From Prosthecobacter sp. (lineage in GTDB: Bacteria > Verrucomicrobiota > Verrucomicrobiia > Verrucomicrobiales > Verrucomicrobiaceae): a stretch of 16,784 nucleotides of DNA. Every line of letters starts with the position of its first letter. Position 1 is the stretch's first letter. This document shows positions 1 through 8,681 of this stretch, piece after piece. A program made the translations under genes and the position numbers. The DNA is taken from positions 1 to 16,784 of the forward strand of contig JAOZVT010000206.1 in NCBI GenBank assembly GCA_025869455.1, given 5' to 3'. The notes under the pieces were generated by a model. That model ran no database searches and was not told the DNA's origin. It saw only the letters and a list, made by a program, of their open reading frames with translations.

Positions 1-787
1 CATCATCGAGATAGGTGCGGGCAGTGGTTCGCTGATGGCCGCAGTTCGACAAACCTTAGGTTGGTGGCAGCGGCGGCGTTTTCAGTGGCACATCGTCGAA
101 ACCTCCCCTGTTTTGCAGCAACGCCAGCGGGAGCTTTTAGGTACAGGCATCACTTGGCATCAAGACTTAAAAGCTGCGCTGGAAGGCTGTAACGGAGAGT
201 CTTTTATCTATCACAATGAATTGCTAGATGCCTTTCCAGCTACCCTGCTGCAATGGCATGAAGACATCTGGCATGAGGTACACATCACGCCTCAAGGACG
301 TGAACTATGGAAGCCCTTGGATTGGGACGAATCCACACGCGCTCCTTTCCAGGCACTGCAAGTTTGGCCTAACAAACAAGCTCGTCAACGCATCGAACTT
401 CACGCCACCGTGCGGGATTGGCTGCAACACTGGGGGCCTGCCTGGAAAGACGGTGCCATGCTGACGGTGGATTATGGCGATACCTTCCCTGCCCTGTATC
501 ATCGCCGCCCCGCTGGCAGCTTGCGTGCCTATTTGCATCAGCAGCGCCTGGAAGGTGTGGATGTGTACCTCAACCCCGGACGTCAGGACATCACGGTGGA
601 TGTAAATTTCAGCGACTACCGCGCCTGGGCCACTGAGCAGGGCTGGCAGGAGATCGGCTACGGCACCCAGGAAGACTTCATCCGCAGTCAGGTGAAGAAA
701 CTGCCCAACGACGCCAAAACAGAATTTCTGCTGCATCCCGATGGCGCAGGCAGTGCTTTCAAGCATGTGATCCATCGAGTGGGATGA
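1..787 (+). CDS. SAM-dependent methyltransferase, MidA/NDUFAF7 family (5' truncated by window edge)
   Basis: The reading frame is open from base 2 and enters the window inside the SAM-binding motif I (IIEIGAGSGS), so the true start lies upstream; the first ATG at 35 is internal. About 261 residues are visible, against a usual family length near 350-400. Further family marks are the NELLDAFP segment with a W-x-EV strand after it, VDYGD, GSLRAY and a DITVDVNF segment. These are typical of the MidA/NDUFAF7 (DUF185) family. The mitochondrial member methylates an arginine of a complex I subunit; the bacterial substrate is not established. The gene is followed by 157 bases with no gene, and the next gene on the same strand is an unrelated efflux adaptor, so no operon link is claimed. 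Confidence 0.85.
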   Translation, partial: IIEIGAGSGSLMAAVRQTLGWWQRRRFQWHIVETSPVLQQRQRELLGTGITWHQDLKAALEGCNGESFIYHNELLDAFPATLLQWHEDIWHEVHITPQGRELWKPLDWDESTRAPFQALQVWPNKQARQRIELHATVRDWLQHWGPAWKDGAMLTVDYGDTFPALYHRRPAGSLRAYLHQQRLEGVDVYLNPGRQDITVDVNFSDYRAWATEQGWQEIGYGTQEDFIRSQVKKLPNDAKTEFLLHPDGAGSAFKHVIHRVG

Positions 788-944
788 GGTAACCCACGGG
801 CCACTTGGCTTCTAAATCCATGCGAACCGCGTTGAAAGCGAATGCGTATGGTTAAATAGAGTCCAATCCCCATCTGCTGTGCGGTATTTCGCCAGAAATG
901 CCTGTTTGATGGCTTTATATCTTGTCCGTCCCCCCCCTCGACTC

Positions 945-2105
945 ATGCGTCCCCCCCATTTTTCACTTTTCATCCTTAGCTTAGCAGTCGGCCTAAGCGC
1001 CTGCTCCCCATCGAAAGAAGCCAATGCCCCCTCGGGTGGCAAGAAGGCGGTAGCCGTCCCCGTCGTGGCAGCCAACGTGGAGCAAAAGGAGGTCCCTGTT
1101 CAGCTCATCTCTCAAGGAACGGTCCGGGCTAAGTCCACGGTCGCGGTCAAACCACGCGTCACAGGTCAGATCGCCAAAGTACTGTTTCAAGAAGGCCAAG
1201 ATGTGAAGGCAGGTGATATCCTGGTAGAGATTGATCCGGCTCCGTTTGAAGTCGTGCTTGCTCAAGCCAAGGCGCGTTTAGCCCAAGCCAAGACCCAGGC
1301 TGACATCGCCAAAAAACAAGCGGACCGCTACACCAACCTCGTCACCAGTGGCGGAGTCTCTCGCGAAGAAGTGGACAACCTCAAAAGTACCGCCGATGCC
1401 GCTGCCTCCAACACCGAAGCTGCAGCAGCATCGGTAAAAGAAGCCGAACTGCAACTCAGCTACTGCACCGTGCGCTCCCCCATCTCAGGCCGCGCTGGAC
1501 GCCGAGCGGTGGATGCTGGGAATGTGATCAAGGCGGATGAATCTGACCTTGTCGTGGTGAACCAACTCCGCCCCATTGAAGTCATCTTTTCAGTCCCTGA
1601 GCAAAACTTCACCGACATTCAGCACTACATGAGCAAGGGGGAACTCAAGGTGAGCATCAAACCCAGCGGCATCGTCGCCAGAGAAATCACAGGGGCGCTC
1701 TCCTTCGTGGATAACGCCATCAAGACCGCTACGGGCACCCTGGAAGTCAAAGCCACGATGGCCAATGAAGATCTCATTTTATGGCCAGGTCAGTATGGCG
1801 AAATCGCCCTTACTTTGACCTCTGAACCCAATGCCATTGTGATCCCTGCCCCAGCCATTCAGACTGGGCAAAATGGGCAGTATGTCTTTGTCATTAAAGA
1901 CGACCATACGGTGGAGCTCCGAGCGGTGGAGCTTAAACGAACGGTGGGTTCTTTGGCCATCATCCGCAAAGGACTGAAGCCAGGAGAGCAAGTGGTCATC
2001 GATGGTCAATTGCGGCTCGTCTCAGGCAGCAAGGTGGAAATCAAACCTCCTGTCGGTTCGGTCAGCGAAGAAGATGTGGCGCAGTCCAGTCCACCCAAAG
2101 CGTGA
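945..2105 (+). CDS. RND efflux periplasmic adaptor (membrane fusion protein), lipoprotein
   Basis: Adaptor that links an inner-membrane RND pump to an outer-membrane channel. I chose the ATG at 945 (386 aa) over an upstream in-frame GTG at 879 or ATG at 909. From 945 the protein begins with a short positive/hydrophobic signal ending in the lipobox L17-S-A-C20, with Ser after Cys, which suggests outer-membrane retention. Next come a lipoyl-like half motif (TGQIAKVLFQEGQDVKAGD), an Ala/Gln/Lys-rich coiled-coil hairpin (about 85-150), the second lipoyl half (CTVRSPISGRAG), a beta-barrel and a membrane-proximal domain ending near PGEQVVIDGQLRL. The order and length match the AcrA/MdtA family. The pump gene follows after 60 bases, presumably in the same operon. 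No clear Shine-Dalgarno sequence precedes any candidate start. Substrates cannot be read from the sequence. Confidence 0.9.
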   Translation: MRPPHFSLFILSLAVGLSACSPSKEANAPSGGKKAVAVPVVAANVEQKEVPVQLISQGTVRAKSTVAVKPRVTGQIAKVLFQEGQDVKAGDILVEIDPAPFEVVLAQAKARLAQAKTQADIAKKQADRYTNLVTSGGVSREEVDNLKSTADAAASNTEAAAASVKEAELQLSYCTVRSPISGRAGRRAVDAGNVIKADESDLVVVNQLRPIEVIFSVPEQNFTDIQHYMSKGELKVSIKPSGIVAREITGALSFVDNAIKTATGTLEVKATMANEDLILWPGQYGEIALTLTSEPNAIVIPAPAIQTGQNGQYVFVIKDDHTVELRAVELKRTVGSLAIIRKGLKPGEQVVIDGQLRLVSGSKVEIKPPVGSVSEEDVAQSSPPKA

Positions 2106-2165
2106 GTCTAAAGCCGCCTTCATTGTCCCCCACTTCTTCGCCCGCCCCCGCCTCCTGATTTTCTC

Positions 2166-5100
2166 ATGACCCCCGAACGCTGCATCCAACGGCCCGTGAT
2201 GACCACACTCATCATGGCGGGCATTTTTGCCTTTGGCCTGTTGGCTTATAACAAGCTGCCCGTCAATGACCTGCCAAATGTGGACTTCCCCACCATTTCA
2301 GTCACGGCCAGCCTGCCTGGAGCCAGTCCAGAAACCATGGCGGCCTCAGTCGCCACACCTTTAGAAAAACAGTTTTCCACCATTGCTGGCATCGACTCCA
2401 TGTCCAGCACCAGCGCCCTGGGCTCGACGAACGTCACCATTCAATTCAGCCTGGATCGCAGCATTGATGGAGCCTCACTTGACGTGCAGTCTGCCATTGC
2501 CTCGGCTCAGCGTTATCTGCCGGATGAAATGCCCAGCCCACCGTACTTCCGCAAGGTCAATCCGGCAGACTTTCCCATTCTCATCCTGCAACTTGGCTCT
2601 GCCACCCTTCCTATTTCCACGGTGGATGAGTATGCGCAGACAGCGTTAGGCCAGCGCATCAGCATGATCGAAGGCGTCGCCCAAGTGCGCGTTTTCGGCT
2701 CGCAAAAATTTGCTGTCCGCGTGCAGGCAGATCCTCTCAAGCTAGCCGCCCGTGGCATCAGCCTGGATGAAGTGCGCAATGCCATTGCCGCAGGAAACAG
2801 CAATATCCCCGCCGGGGTACTTCAAGGGGCCGACCAGAATTTCACCGTGCAATCCAGCGGCAAACTTTCCACTGCCGAGGCCTTCCGTCCGCTCATTGTC
2901 GCCTATCGAGACGGTGCCCCGGTGAGGCTAGAGCAGGTGGCCAAAGTCATTGACAGCGTGGAGGACAATCAGATCGCCAACTGGAACAGCGATGGAGCCC
3001 GATCCATCTTATTAGCGGTGCAACGCCAACCTGGCGCTAACACCGTCGCTGTGGTGAAGGCCATCCGTGAACTGCTGCCTTCCGTGAATGCCCAGATGCC
3101 TGCCGCGATGGAATTGAGCATTCTGATTGATCGCTCCAATGCCATTCGGGAATCCGTCCACGATGTGCAACTGACCTTGATCCTGACCATCGTACTGGTG
3201 ATCGCCGTCATCTTCATGTTCCTGCGGAATCTCCGCGCTACACTCATCCCCAGCATCGCCATTCCCCTTTCCATCGTCGGCACCTTTGCCGTGATGCACA
3301 TGCTGGGTTTCAGCATGAATAACATCTCTCTGATGGCACTGACCCTGAGTGTGGGGTTCATCGTGGATGATGCCATCGTCGTTTTGGAAAACATTGTTAG
3401 GCATATTGAAAAGGGCGAGTCCGTCTGGACTGCCGCGCTCAAAGGCTCGCGCGAGATCACCTTCACCGTTATCTCCATGACGCTTTCTCTCACGGCCGTT
3501 TTTTTACCCGTGCTCTTCATGGGCGGCATCTTGGGGCGACTGCTCAATGAGTTTGCGGTGACCATTGGCGTGGCCATTCTGGTCTCAGGGTTCATCTCGC
3601 TCACGCTCACCCCCATGTTGTGCAGCCAGTTTCTGAAACCTCATCAGGCGAATGAAAAGCATGGCGGCTTTTACCAGATCACCGAACGTTTTTTTGAAGG
3701 CTTATTGCATCTCTATGATGTCACGCTGAAGTTCACTCTGCGTCATCAACCTGGGATGATGGTCGTGACTTTAGCCACTGTGGTCGGCACCGCCTGGCTA
3801 TTCATGCATTTGCCCAAAGGCTTCATTCCCACCGAGGACACAGGCCAGATCCAAGTCATCACCGAAGGGGCGCAAGATGCTTCCTTTGAAACCATGGTGC
3901 GGCATCAGCAAGCGGTAGCCGCTGTCCTGGCTAATAATCCCTACATTGCCACTTACAGCTCCAGCGTTGGCTCCAGCGGATCCAGCTCCACGGCCAACAG
4001 TGGACGCATGTTTGTCAGCCTAAAACCACGCAGTGAGCGCCCAGGTGCTCAGGAGATTGTCGATCAACTGCGGCCTCAACTGGCGGCCATTCCAGGCATC
4101 CGCGCCTTCCCTCAAGTCCCCGCCACCATTCGCATTGGCGGGCGCAGCACAAAGAGTCCTTATCAGTTCACCTTGGCGGGAGTGGATCTGGAGCAGCTCT
4201 TTGAAGTGGCTCCAAAAATCGAAGCCACCATGAGCGCGTTGCCCGAGCTTGCGGATGTCACCAGTGACCTGCTCATCACCAGTCCACAGGTTTTTGTGAA
4301 GGTAGATCGTAACAAAGCCTCCTCGCTAGGACTGACCGCCACCCAGATTGAAAACGCGCTCTACAATGCCTACGGCTCCAGGCAGATCTCCGCCATCTAC
4401 ACGCCGACTAACCAATATTATGTTATCCTGGAAGTAGATCCCCAGTATCGCGCAGACATCGAATCGCTAGGCCTTTTATACATCCGCAGCAACACGGGCG
4501 AGCTCGTCCCTCTGGCCAGTGTTGCCAAGATCACCCGCACCGTCGGTCCTCTGACCATCACTCACTCCGGTCAGTTACCCAGCGTGACCATTAGCTTTGC
4601 CACCAAGCCCGGCATCTCCCTTGGGCAAGCGGTGAATGCCATCAATGCTGTGGTCGAAAAACAATTGCCCGCAGGCATTAGTACCGCCTTCCAAGGGGAA
4701 GCTCAGGCATTCCAGGCGTCCCTGAATGGACTCGGCCTGCTCCTCATCATGGCCGTCGTCGTTATCTATCTGGTACTCGGCATTTTGTATGAGAGCTTTA
4801 TCCATCCCCTGACCATTCTCTCAGGGCTGCCCTCCGCTGGTGTCGGCGCGTTGCTCACCCTCTGGCTCTTTGGTTATGAGCTCAATCTGTATGGTTTTGT
4901 CGGTGTGCTCATGCTGATCGGCATTGTGAAAAAGAATGCCATCATGATGATCGACTTCGCGCTGGAAACCGAACGTCGTCAGGGCACCTCCCCATCTGAG
5001 GCCATCTATGAAGCCTGTTTGGTCCGCTTCCGTCCCATCATGATGACCACCTTCGCCGCCATCATGGGGGCGATGCCCATCGCTCTAGGTCTAGGTGCCG

Positions 5101-5282
5101 GAGCTGAAGCACGCCGCCCATTGGGCCTCGCAGTGGTTGGCGGGCTTTTGCTATCCCAATTGCTGACGCTCTACATCACTCCTGTGTTCTACATATACAT
5201 GGAAAAATGGAGCCTGCGTTTCCGCAAAAATAACGCGCACGCTCGGGAAGAATCGGGAGCTCAAATCACCTCTGTGTCATAG
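2166..5282 (+). CDS. RND multidrug efflux pump, inner-membrane permease (HAE1/MdtBC-like)
   Basis: Proton-driven resistance-nodulation-division pump of 1038 aa, full length for the family. It opens with the usual cytoplasmic start and TM1 (RCIQRPVMTTLIMAGIFAFG) followed by the NDLPNVDFPTI porter segment. The proton-relay residues are present: Asp401-Asp402 in TM4 (GFIVDDAIVVLEN) and Lys923 in TM10 (GIVKKNAIMMIDFAL), equivalent to AcrB Asp407/Asp408 and Lys940. The GIVKKNAIMMIDFAL wording resembles MdtB/MdtC more than AcrB. Two large periplasmic halves and twelve membrane helices can be followed. It lies 60 bases after the adaptor gene, so the two probably form one transcription unit. No TolC-type gene is present, so the outer-membrane channel must be encoded elsewhere. 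Its stop is only 4 bases from the stop of the convergent permease gene. Confidence 0.95.
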   Translation: MTPERCIQRPVMTTLIMAGIFAFGLLAYNKLPVNDLPNVDFPTISVTASLPGASPETMAASVATPLEKQFSTIAGIDSMSSTSALGSTNVTIQFSLDRSIDGASLDVQSAIASAQRYLPDEMPSPPYFRKVNPADFPILILQLGSATLPISTVDEYAQTALGQRISMIEGVAQVRVFGSQKFAVRVQADPLKLAARGISLDEVRNAIAAGNSNIPAGVLQGADQNFTVQSSGKLSTAEAFRPLIVAYRDGAPVRLEQVAKVIDSVEDNQIANWNSDGARSILLAVQRQPGANTVAVVKAIRELLPSVNAQMPAAMELSILIDRSNAIRESVHDVQLTLILTIVLVIAVIFMFLRNLRATLIPSIAIPLSIVGTFAVMHMLGFSMNNISLMALTLSVGFIVDDAIVVLENIVRHIEKGESVWTAALKGSREITFTVISMTLSLTAVFLPVLFMGGILGRLLNEFAVTIGVAILVSGFISLTLTPMLCSQFLKPHQANEKHGGFYQITERFFEGLLHLYDVTLKFTLRHQPGMMVVTLATVVGTAWLFMHLPKGFIPTEDTGQIQVITEGAQDASFETMVRHQQAVAAVLANNPYIATYSSSVGSSGSSSTANSGRMFVSLKPRSERPGAQEIVDQLRPQLAAIPGIRAFPQVPATIRIGGRSTKSPYQFTLAGVDLEQLFEVAPKIEATMSALPELADVTSDLLITSPQVFVKVDRNKASSLGLTATQIENALYNAYGSRQISAIYTPTNQYYVILEVDPQYRADIESLGLLYIRSNTGELVPLASVAKITRTVGPLTITHSGQLPSVTISFATKPGISLGQAVNAINAVVEKQLPAGISTAFQGEAQAFQASLNGLGLLLIMAVVVIYLVLGILYESFIHPLTILSGLPSAGVGALLTLWLFGYELNLYGFVGVLMLIGIVKKNAIMMIDFALETERRQGTSPSEAIYEACLVRFRPIMMTTFAAIMGAMPIALGLGAGAEARRPLGLAVVGGLLLSQLLTLYITPVFYIYMEKWSLRFRKNNAHAREESGAQITSVS

Positions 5283-5286
5283 AAGA

Positions 5287-6486
5287 CTACTCCGAAGACG
5301 CGCCGAACAAGAACACGCCCAAACAGAGCACCGCTAACAAGGCAAAGACCACCAGCTTGGTCCGCGCTTCGCCCTGCGCCTTCAAAATCAAAACGGCAAT
5401 CAGACACTGCAAGAGATAGTAAAAAGCAAAGGCCCGTGATGCATAGGCAATGATCGAATTCACATTCGTTCCCCAAGTCAGTGCCACTGTAACCAGCAGG
5501 ATCAGCAAATACGCATAACGAACAGACACCTTCCTGTGGGTGATCTCTTCTATGAGTCCCCCCGCCCCCTCATTGTCTGCCACCGCTGCGCTGAACTGGC
5601 TACCTATCGCCGCAATCGTTAAGCATATCGGCAAGACCGAGGCCACCGGCCTAACCATATGGATAATCGCCGTGACATCTGCCCCCATATCTGCCTGAAA
5701 AAGCACCGTGGCTAGCGCAATGAAAACCACATAGATCACGCTGGATGTCCACTGCGCATAGCGCATGGTTTTGATGCGTTCTTCCGCTGGGTGTTCATCC
5801 CCTAGATAACGCGAAGTCTCAAACCCCTGCACCACAATCAGCAAGCCCAGGATGACCCGCAGCTCATGGGAATGGATCACCGCCTTCATCTCAGGCACAT
5901 GCCACGTCCCACCGACTGCCAGCGACACATTATAAACCACTAGGCCAAACAGCAACGCGCCGATCATCCGCAGATTCAGCGCCACCGCGTATTTTTCCAA
6001 TCCTTCCAGCATGCTCAACCCCTTCCACATGCCGACGAAGCCAATCGTCACCAGTAACCCGGTTGTGATGCAATTCGCGACAAACGGATTCTCCAGGTGA
6101 ATCGAACTCAGTAAAAATGCCGCGAGAAGCTGCAGGTAATAAGTCACCGAGATAAAGTAAGCTCCCGCCAACACGATCCGTGAGAGGAAGGCCAGTTCCT
6201 GCGGAGTGCCGCGCTTATTAGCCATCGGCTCAAAGTGCTGGATGTTAAAGCGCATGACGCTTCCCAGGCCGTAAGCCAAAACCAAAAGCACAGCCATGCA
6301 CACCACCGCTAAATTTCCCACCAGTCCTCCCAGAAGCGGCGCGCTCACCAAAAAACCACTGCCCATGATCGAGGCCAGCGGCACCAAGGTTGCCTTCCAG
6401 GTTGTTGAACCAGACAGACGACGAGAAAATGCCAAATAACCAGCCAGCAGCAGAGCCACCGCGATGATGCAAAGATTCAGTCCCAT
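5287..6486 (-). CDS. Polytopic permease-like membrane protein, possibly APC superfamily
   Basis: I do not recognise a specific family. The 399-aa product is almost entirely hydrophobic, with about 12 predicted membrane helices and no signal peptide. An early Gly-rich helix (SIMGSGFLVSAPLLGG, about residues 38-53) resembles the broken first helix of LeuT-fold/APC transporters. A second notable stretch is VVQGFETSRYLGDEHP (about 218-233), where a helix meets a charged loop; amino-acid permeases often show F-x-G-F/E patterns in such places. APC membership is therefore an inference and the substrate is unknown. The ATG at 6486 is supported by GAAGG 10 bases upstream. The gene runs tail-to-tail into the RND pump gene with 4 bases between stops. 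Confidence 0.6.
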   Translation of the reverse strand: MGLNLCIIAVALLLAGYLAFSRRLSGSTTWKATLVPLASIMGSGFLVSAPLLGGLVGNLAVVCMAVLLVLAYGLGSVMRFNIQHFEPMANKRGTPQELAFLSRIVLAGAYFISVTYYLQLLAAFLLSSIHLENPFVANCITTGLLVTIGFVGMWKGLSMLEGLEKYAVALNLRMIGALLFGLVVYNVSLAVGGTWHVPEMKAVIHSHELRVILGLLIVVQGFETSRYLGDEHPAEERIKTMRYAQWTSSVIYVVFIALATVLFQADMGADVTAIIHMVRPVASVLPICLTIAAIGSQFSAAVADNEGAGGLIEEITHRKVSVRYAYLLILLVTVALTWGTNVNSIIAYASRAFAFYYLLQCLIAVLILKAQGEARTKLVVFALLAVLCLGVFLFGASSE

Positions 6487-6495
6487 AGCTTTATA

Positions 6496-6508
6496 ACCTT
6501 CATAAGGT
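6496..6508 (-). promoter_or_regulatory. Ribosome binding site inside a small inverted repeat, permease leader
   Basis: On the minus strand ACCTT-ATG-AAGGT forms a 5-bp inverted repeat with a 3-base centre. Its right arm contains GAAGG, 10 bases before the ATG at 6486. The site decides that start codon. Pairing would partly hide the ribosome binding site, but a 5-bp A/T-rich stem is weak and the regulatory reading is speculative. Confidence 0.3.
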
Positions 6509-6666
6509 GTGAATGAGAAGGATTTGTCCAGTCGAGTGATGCCTGCCAGCTAAGTCAAATCACCGTACATGCGAAATGCAGGAATCTTGGCTAGGTTTGA
6601 AGAATTAAGCCAAATTTCATGAGGCAAAACTCTCGCAGATTTTTCCGCCCTGCATTAGTCTAAGGC

Positions 6667-7212
6667 ATGCGTCCCCTGCTCTTCTGCTGCCTGCCTTTGT
6701 TGCTCACCCAATGTGTCGATCCCTATGGCAATCCGATGTCGCCTTTTGGGCCAAGTTCACCAGCGCCCTACACGGATGGCCGGGAACAGTATCGCACCGA
6801 CATGCGGGAGCAGGACCGGGCTATGGTTCAGCAGGCCTATGATCGTGGTCAGCAGGATGGTCGCAGTGATGCCAGCACCGGCATACCGCAGAGCAACCAA
6901 CGGAACCGCTACAACTACACTCCTGCCCAACTCAGTGCCTACAATGACGGCTACCAGCAGGCTTACCGTTCCTCTGCGCCATCTCGGCTTCCTGATTACA
7001 ATGGAGCACCTAGCTATCCTGGCTATCAGGCCCCAGAGCCTTCTCCCCAATCACAAAATGATCCGAACTACAGCCAGGGTTATGAATATGGCCTGAGAGA
7101 TCGTGTGGCCGGACGCCAAGCCGATGCAGGAGCCCATGTGGGGCGTTATGATCCACGTTATCGCCGCAGTTTTGAGCGTGGTTATTACGATGCCTTTGAA
7201 GCACGGCGCTAA
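6667..7212 (+). CDS. Small lipoprotein with a duplicated Tyr/Gly-rich module
   Basis: Unrecognised 181-aa protein. A short signal (MRPLLFCCLPLLLTQC) ends in a lipobox-like L-T-Q-C16; Gln at -1 is unusual, so lipidation is probable rather than certain. The mature part is rich in Tyr, Gln, Arg, Pro and Gly and has no membrane helix. Two copies of one module lie exactly 77 residues apart: Y-x2-G-x3-G-x2-D-x3-G at 58-72 and 135-149, Y-x-P at 84-86 and 161-163, and [YF]-x2-G-Y-x2-A-[YF] at 92-100 and 169-177. The ATG at 6667 is preceded closely by TAAGG. It diverges from the permease gene and converges on mnmE, 22 bases apart, so it is likely transcribed alone. Function is unknown; an envelope structural or binding role is a guess. 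Confidence 0.75.
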   Translation: MRPLLFCCLPLLLTQCVDPYGNPMSPFGPSSPAPYTDGREQYRTDMREQDRAMVQQAYDRGQQDGRSDASTGIPQSNQRNRYNYTPAQLSAYNDGYQQAYRSSAPSRLPDYNGAPSYPGYQAPEPSPQSQNDPNYSQGYEYGLRDRVAGRQADAGAHVGRYDPRYRRSFERGYYDAFEARR

Positions 7213-7234
7213 GCCAATCGCAAGGTCGCTTCTC

Positions 7235-8581
7235 CTACTTCCCGATGCAGAAGGAGGAGAAAATGACATCCAGGATCTGCTCCACATCCACGACCCCGAC
7301 GACTTCGCCAAGCGATTGCAAAGCTTCGCGCAAGTCTAGGGCGACGTATTCTGGAGCCGTTCCTTCCAAAAGCGCTGCGCGGGCTGCCTGCACCTGAAGC
7401 ACGATGCGTTCAAAGCAGGTTTTGTGGCGGGCATTGATGGCGATGGGATGATCTGCCTGCAAGCTGCCGACACGCATGATGACCGTGCGAATGGCATCAC
7501 GTAGCATTTCGACTCCGGTATTGTTCAGGCAAGAGAGAGCCACCCCTTCTGGCCAATCTGGGTGGACGCCCTGATCCGCTTTGTTTAAAATGAGGATGCG
7601 TCGGGATTCCGCTTCCGGTGGAAGAATCACGCGCTGCGAGTCTGCAGGCGGCAGACTTCCATCCACGACCTCTAGGATGAGGTCAGCACGTTCGACTTCA
7701 CGTTGGGTGCGTTCAATGCCCACACGCTCGATATCATCCAAACTGGCGCGCAGACCTGCTGTATCCACCAAACGAAGGGGGATGCCGTGGACTTGAATGA
7801 TTTCTTCAATGGTATCGCGCGTAGTTCCTGCCGTGGGGCTGACGATAGCCCGCTCGAAGCCTAACAAAAGGTTCAGCAAGCTGGACTTCCCCACATTCGG
7901 TTCACCGCAAATGACCGTGCGTGCACCATGGCGCAGAATGCGCCCCTGCTCGCTGGTATCAATCAAGCGGCGAGTGCGCTCAAGCACTAGGTCCATCTTT
8001 GCCACAAGAGTGGCTCCTGTATCAGGAGAGATATCCTCCTCTGGAAAATCAATGTAGGCCTCCACATGGGCCAGGACTGGGAGCAATTCCTCCCGCAGAG
8101 CTGCGGCTTCCTTGCCGATGGCACCGCCCAACTGCTCATGCGCCGCTTTGAGAGCCAGGGTGCTCTGCGCATGAATGAGATCCATGACTGCCTCCGCCTG
8201 AGTCAGGTCCATCTTCCCATTGAGGAAGGCCCGCTGAGTAAATTCTCCCGGTTCGGCCGAGCGCGCTCCAGCGCTGAGGAGAGACTCCAGCAGTTTTTGA
8301 GTTACCAGCAAACCACCATGACCGTGGAATTCGATGACGTCTTCTCCCGTGTAGCTAGCAGGTCCACGAAAGAGCAGGAAGAGTCCTTGATCTAGGGTGC
8401 CACCCTCGGAATCCAAGGCACTGACCAAGTAGGCTTGGCGAGCTTTTAACTCTGATAACGGTTTCCCAGTTCGGAAAACACGCTCGGCAACGGCTAGTGC
8501 CTGCGGGCCAGAGACCCTAACAACGCTAATCGCCGCCTCCCCCAGCGCGGTGGAAATGGCGGCGATGGTATCTTGAAGCAT
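7235..8581 (-). CDS. mnmE: tRNA uridine-5-carboxymethylaminomethyl(34) synthesis GTPase MnmE
   Basis: With MnmG, this GTPase installs the (carboxymethyl)aminomethyl group at wobble U34 of certain tRNAs. The 448-aa length is close to the usual 450-460. The N-terminal tetrahydrofolate-binding domain begins at DTIAAISTALGEAAISVVRVSG and includes FHGHGG and PGEFTQRAFLNGKMDLTQAEA. The inserted G domain has G1 GEPNVGKS (226-233), G2 TTRDT, G3 DTAG and G4 NKAD. The protein ends in the diagnostic FCIGK (444-448), whose Cys is required for the modification. The start ATG at 8581 fits homologues (MLQDTIAAIST). No Shine-Dalgarno sequence precedes it. It lies about 100 bases after the stop of the small exported protein on the same strand; mnmG is not in the window. 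Confidence 0.98.
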   Translation of the reverse strand: MLQDTIAAISTALGEAAISVVRVSGPQALAVAERVFRTGKPLSELKARQAYLVSALDSEGGTLDQGLFLLFRGPASYTGEDVIEFHGHGGLLVTQKLLESLLSAGARSAEPGEFTQRAFLNGKMDLTQAEAVMDLIHAQSTLALKAAHEQLGGAIGKEAAALREELLPVLAHVEAYIDFPEEDISPDTGATLVAKMDLVLERTRRLIDTSEQGRILRHGARTVICGEPNVGKSSLLNLLLGFERAIVSPTAGTTRDTIEEIIQVHGIPLRLVDTAGLRASLDDIERVGIERTQREVERADLILEVVDGSLPPADSQRVILPPEAESRRILILNKADQGVHPDWPEGVALSCLNNTGVEMLRDAIRTVIMRVGSLQADHPIAINARHKTCFERIVLQVQAARAALLEGTAPEYVALDLREALQSLGEVVGVVDVEQILDVIFSSFCIGK

Positions 8582-8681
8582 GAAAGGAAGAGGGCAGTTG
8601 TTAGCGAGGAGCGGCTGTCGTTTGCAGTGGATTAGAAATCCTCACAAAACACTGCCGACTCCAGCTAAACAAAGGCAGACC

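Noticed and set aside
832..858. TTGAAA promoter box before the RND operon
   Set aside because: The -35 match is good, but no acceptable -10 box lies 16-18 bases downstream; the best A/T-rich candidate is only 14 bases away.
879..944. Upstream GTG start for the RND adaptor
   Set aside because: It would put 22 extra residues with Arg and Pro before the signal sequence. The ATG at 945 gives a properly sized lipoprotein signal.
7230..7261. TTCTCCT/AGGAGAA inverted repeat between the lipoprotein gene and mnmE as a shared terminator
   Set aside because: The 7-bp arms are 18 bases apart, one arm lies within mnmE coding sequence, and no T-run follows on either strand.
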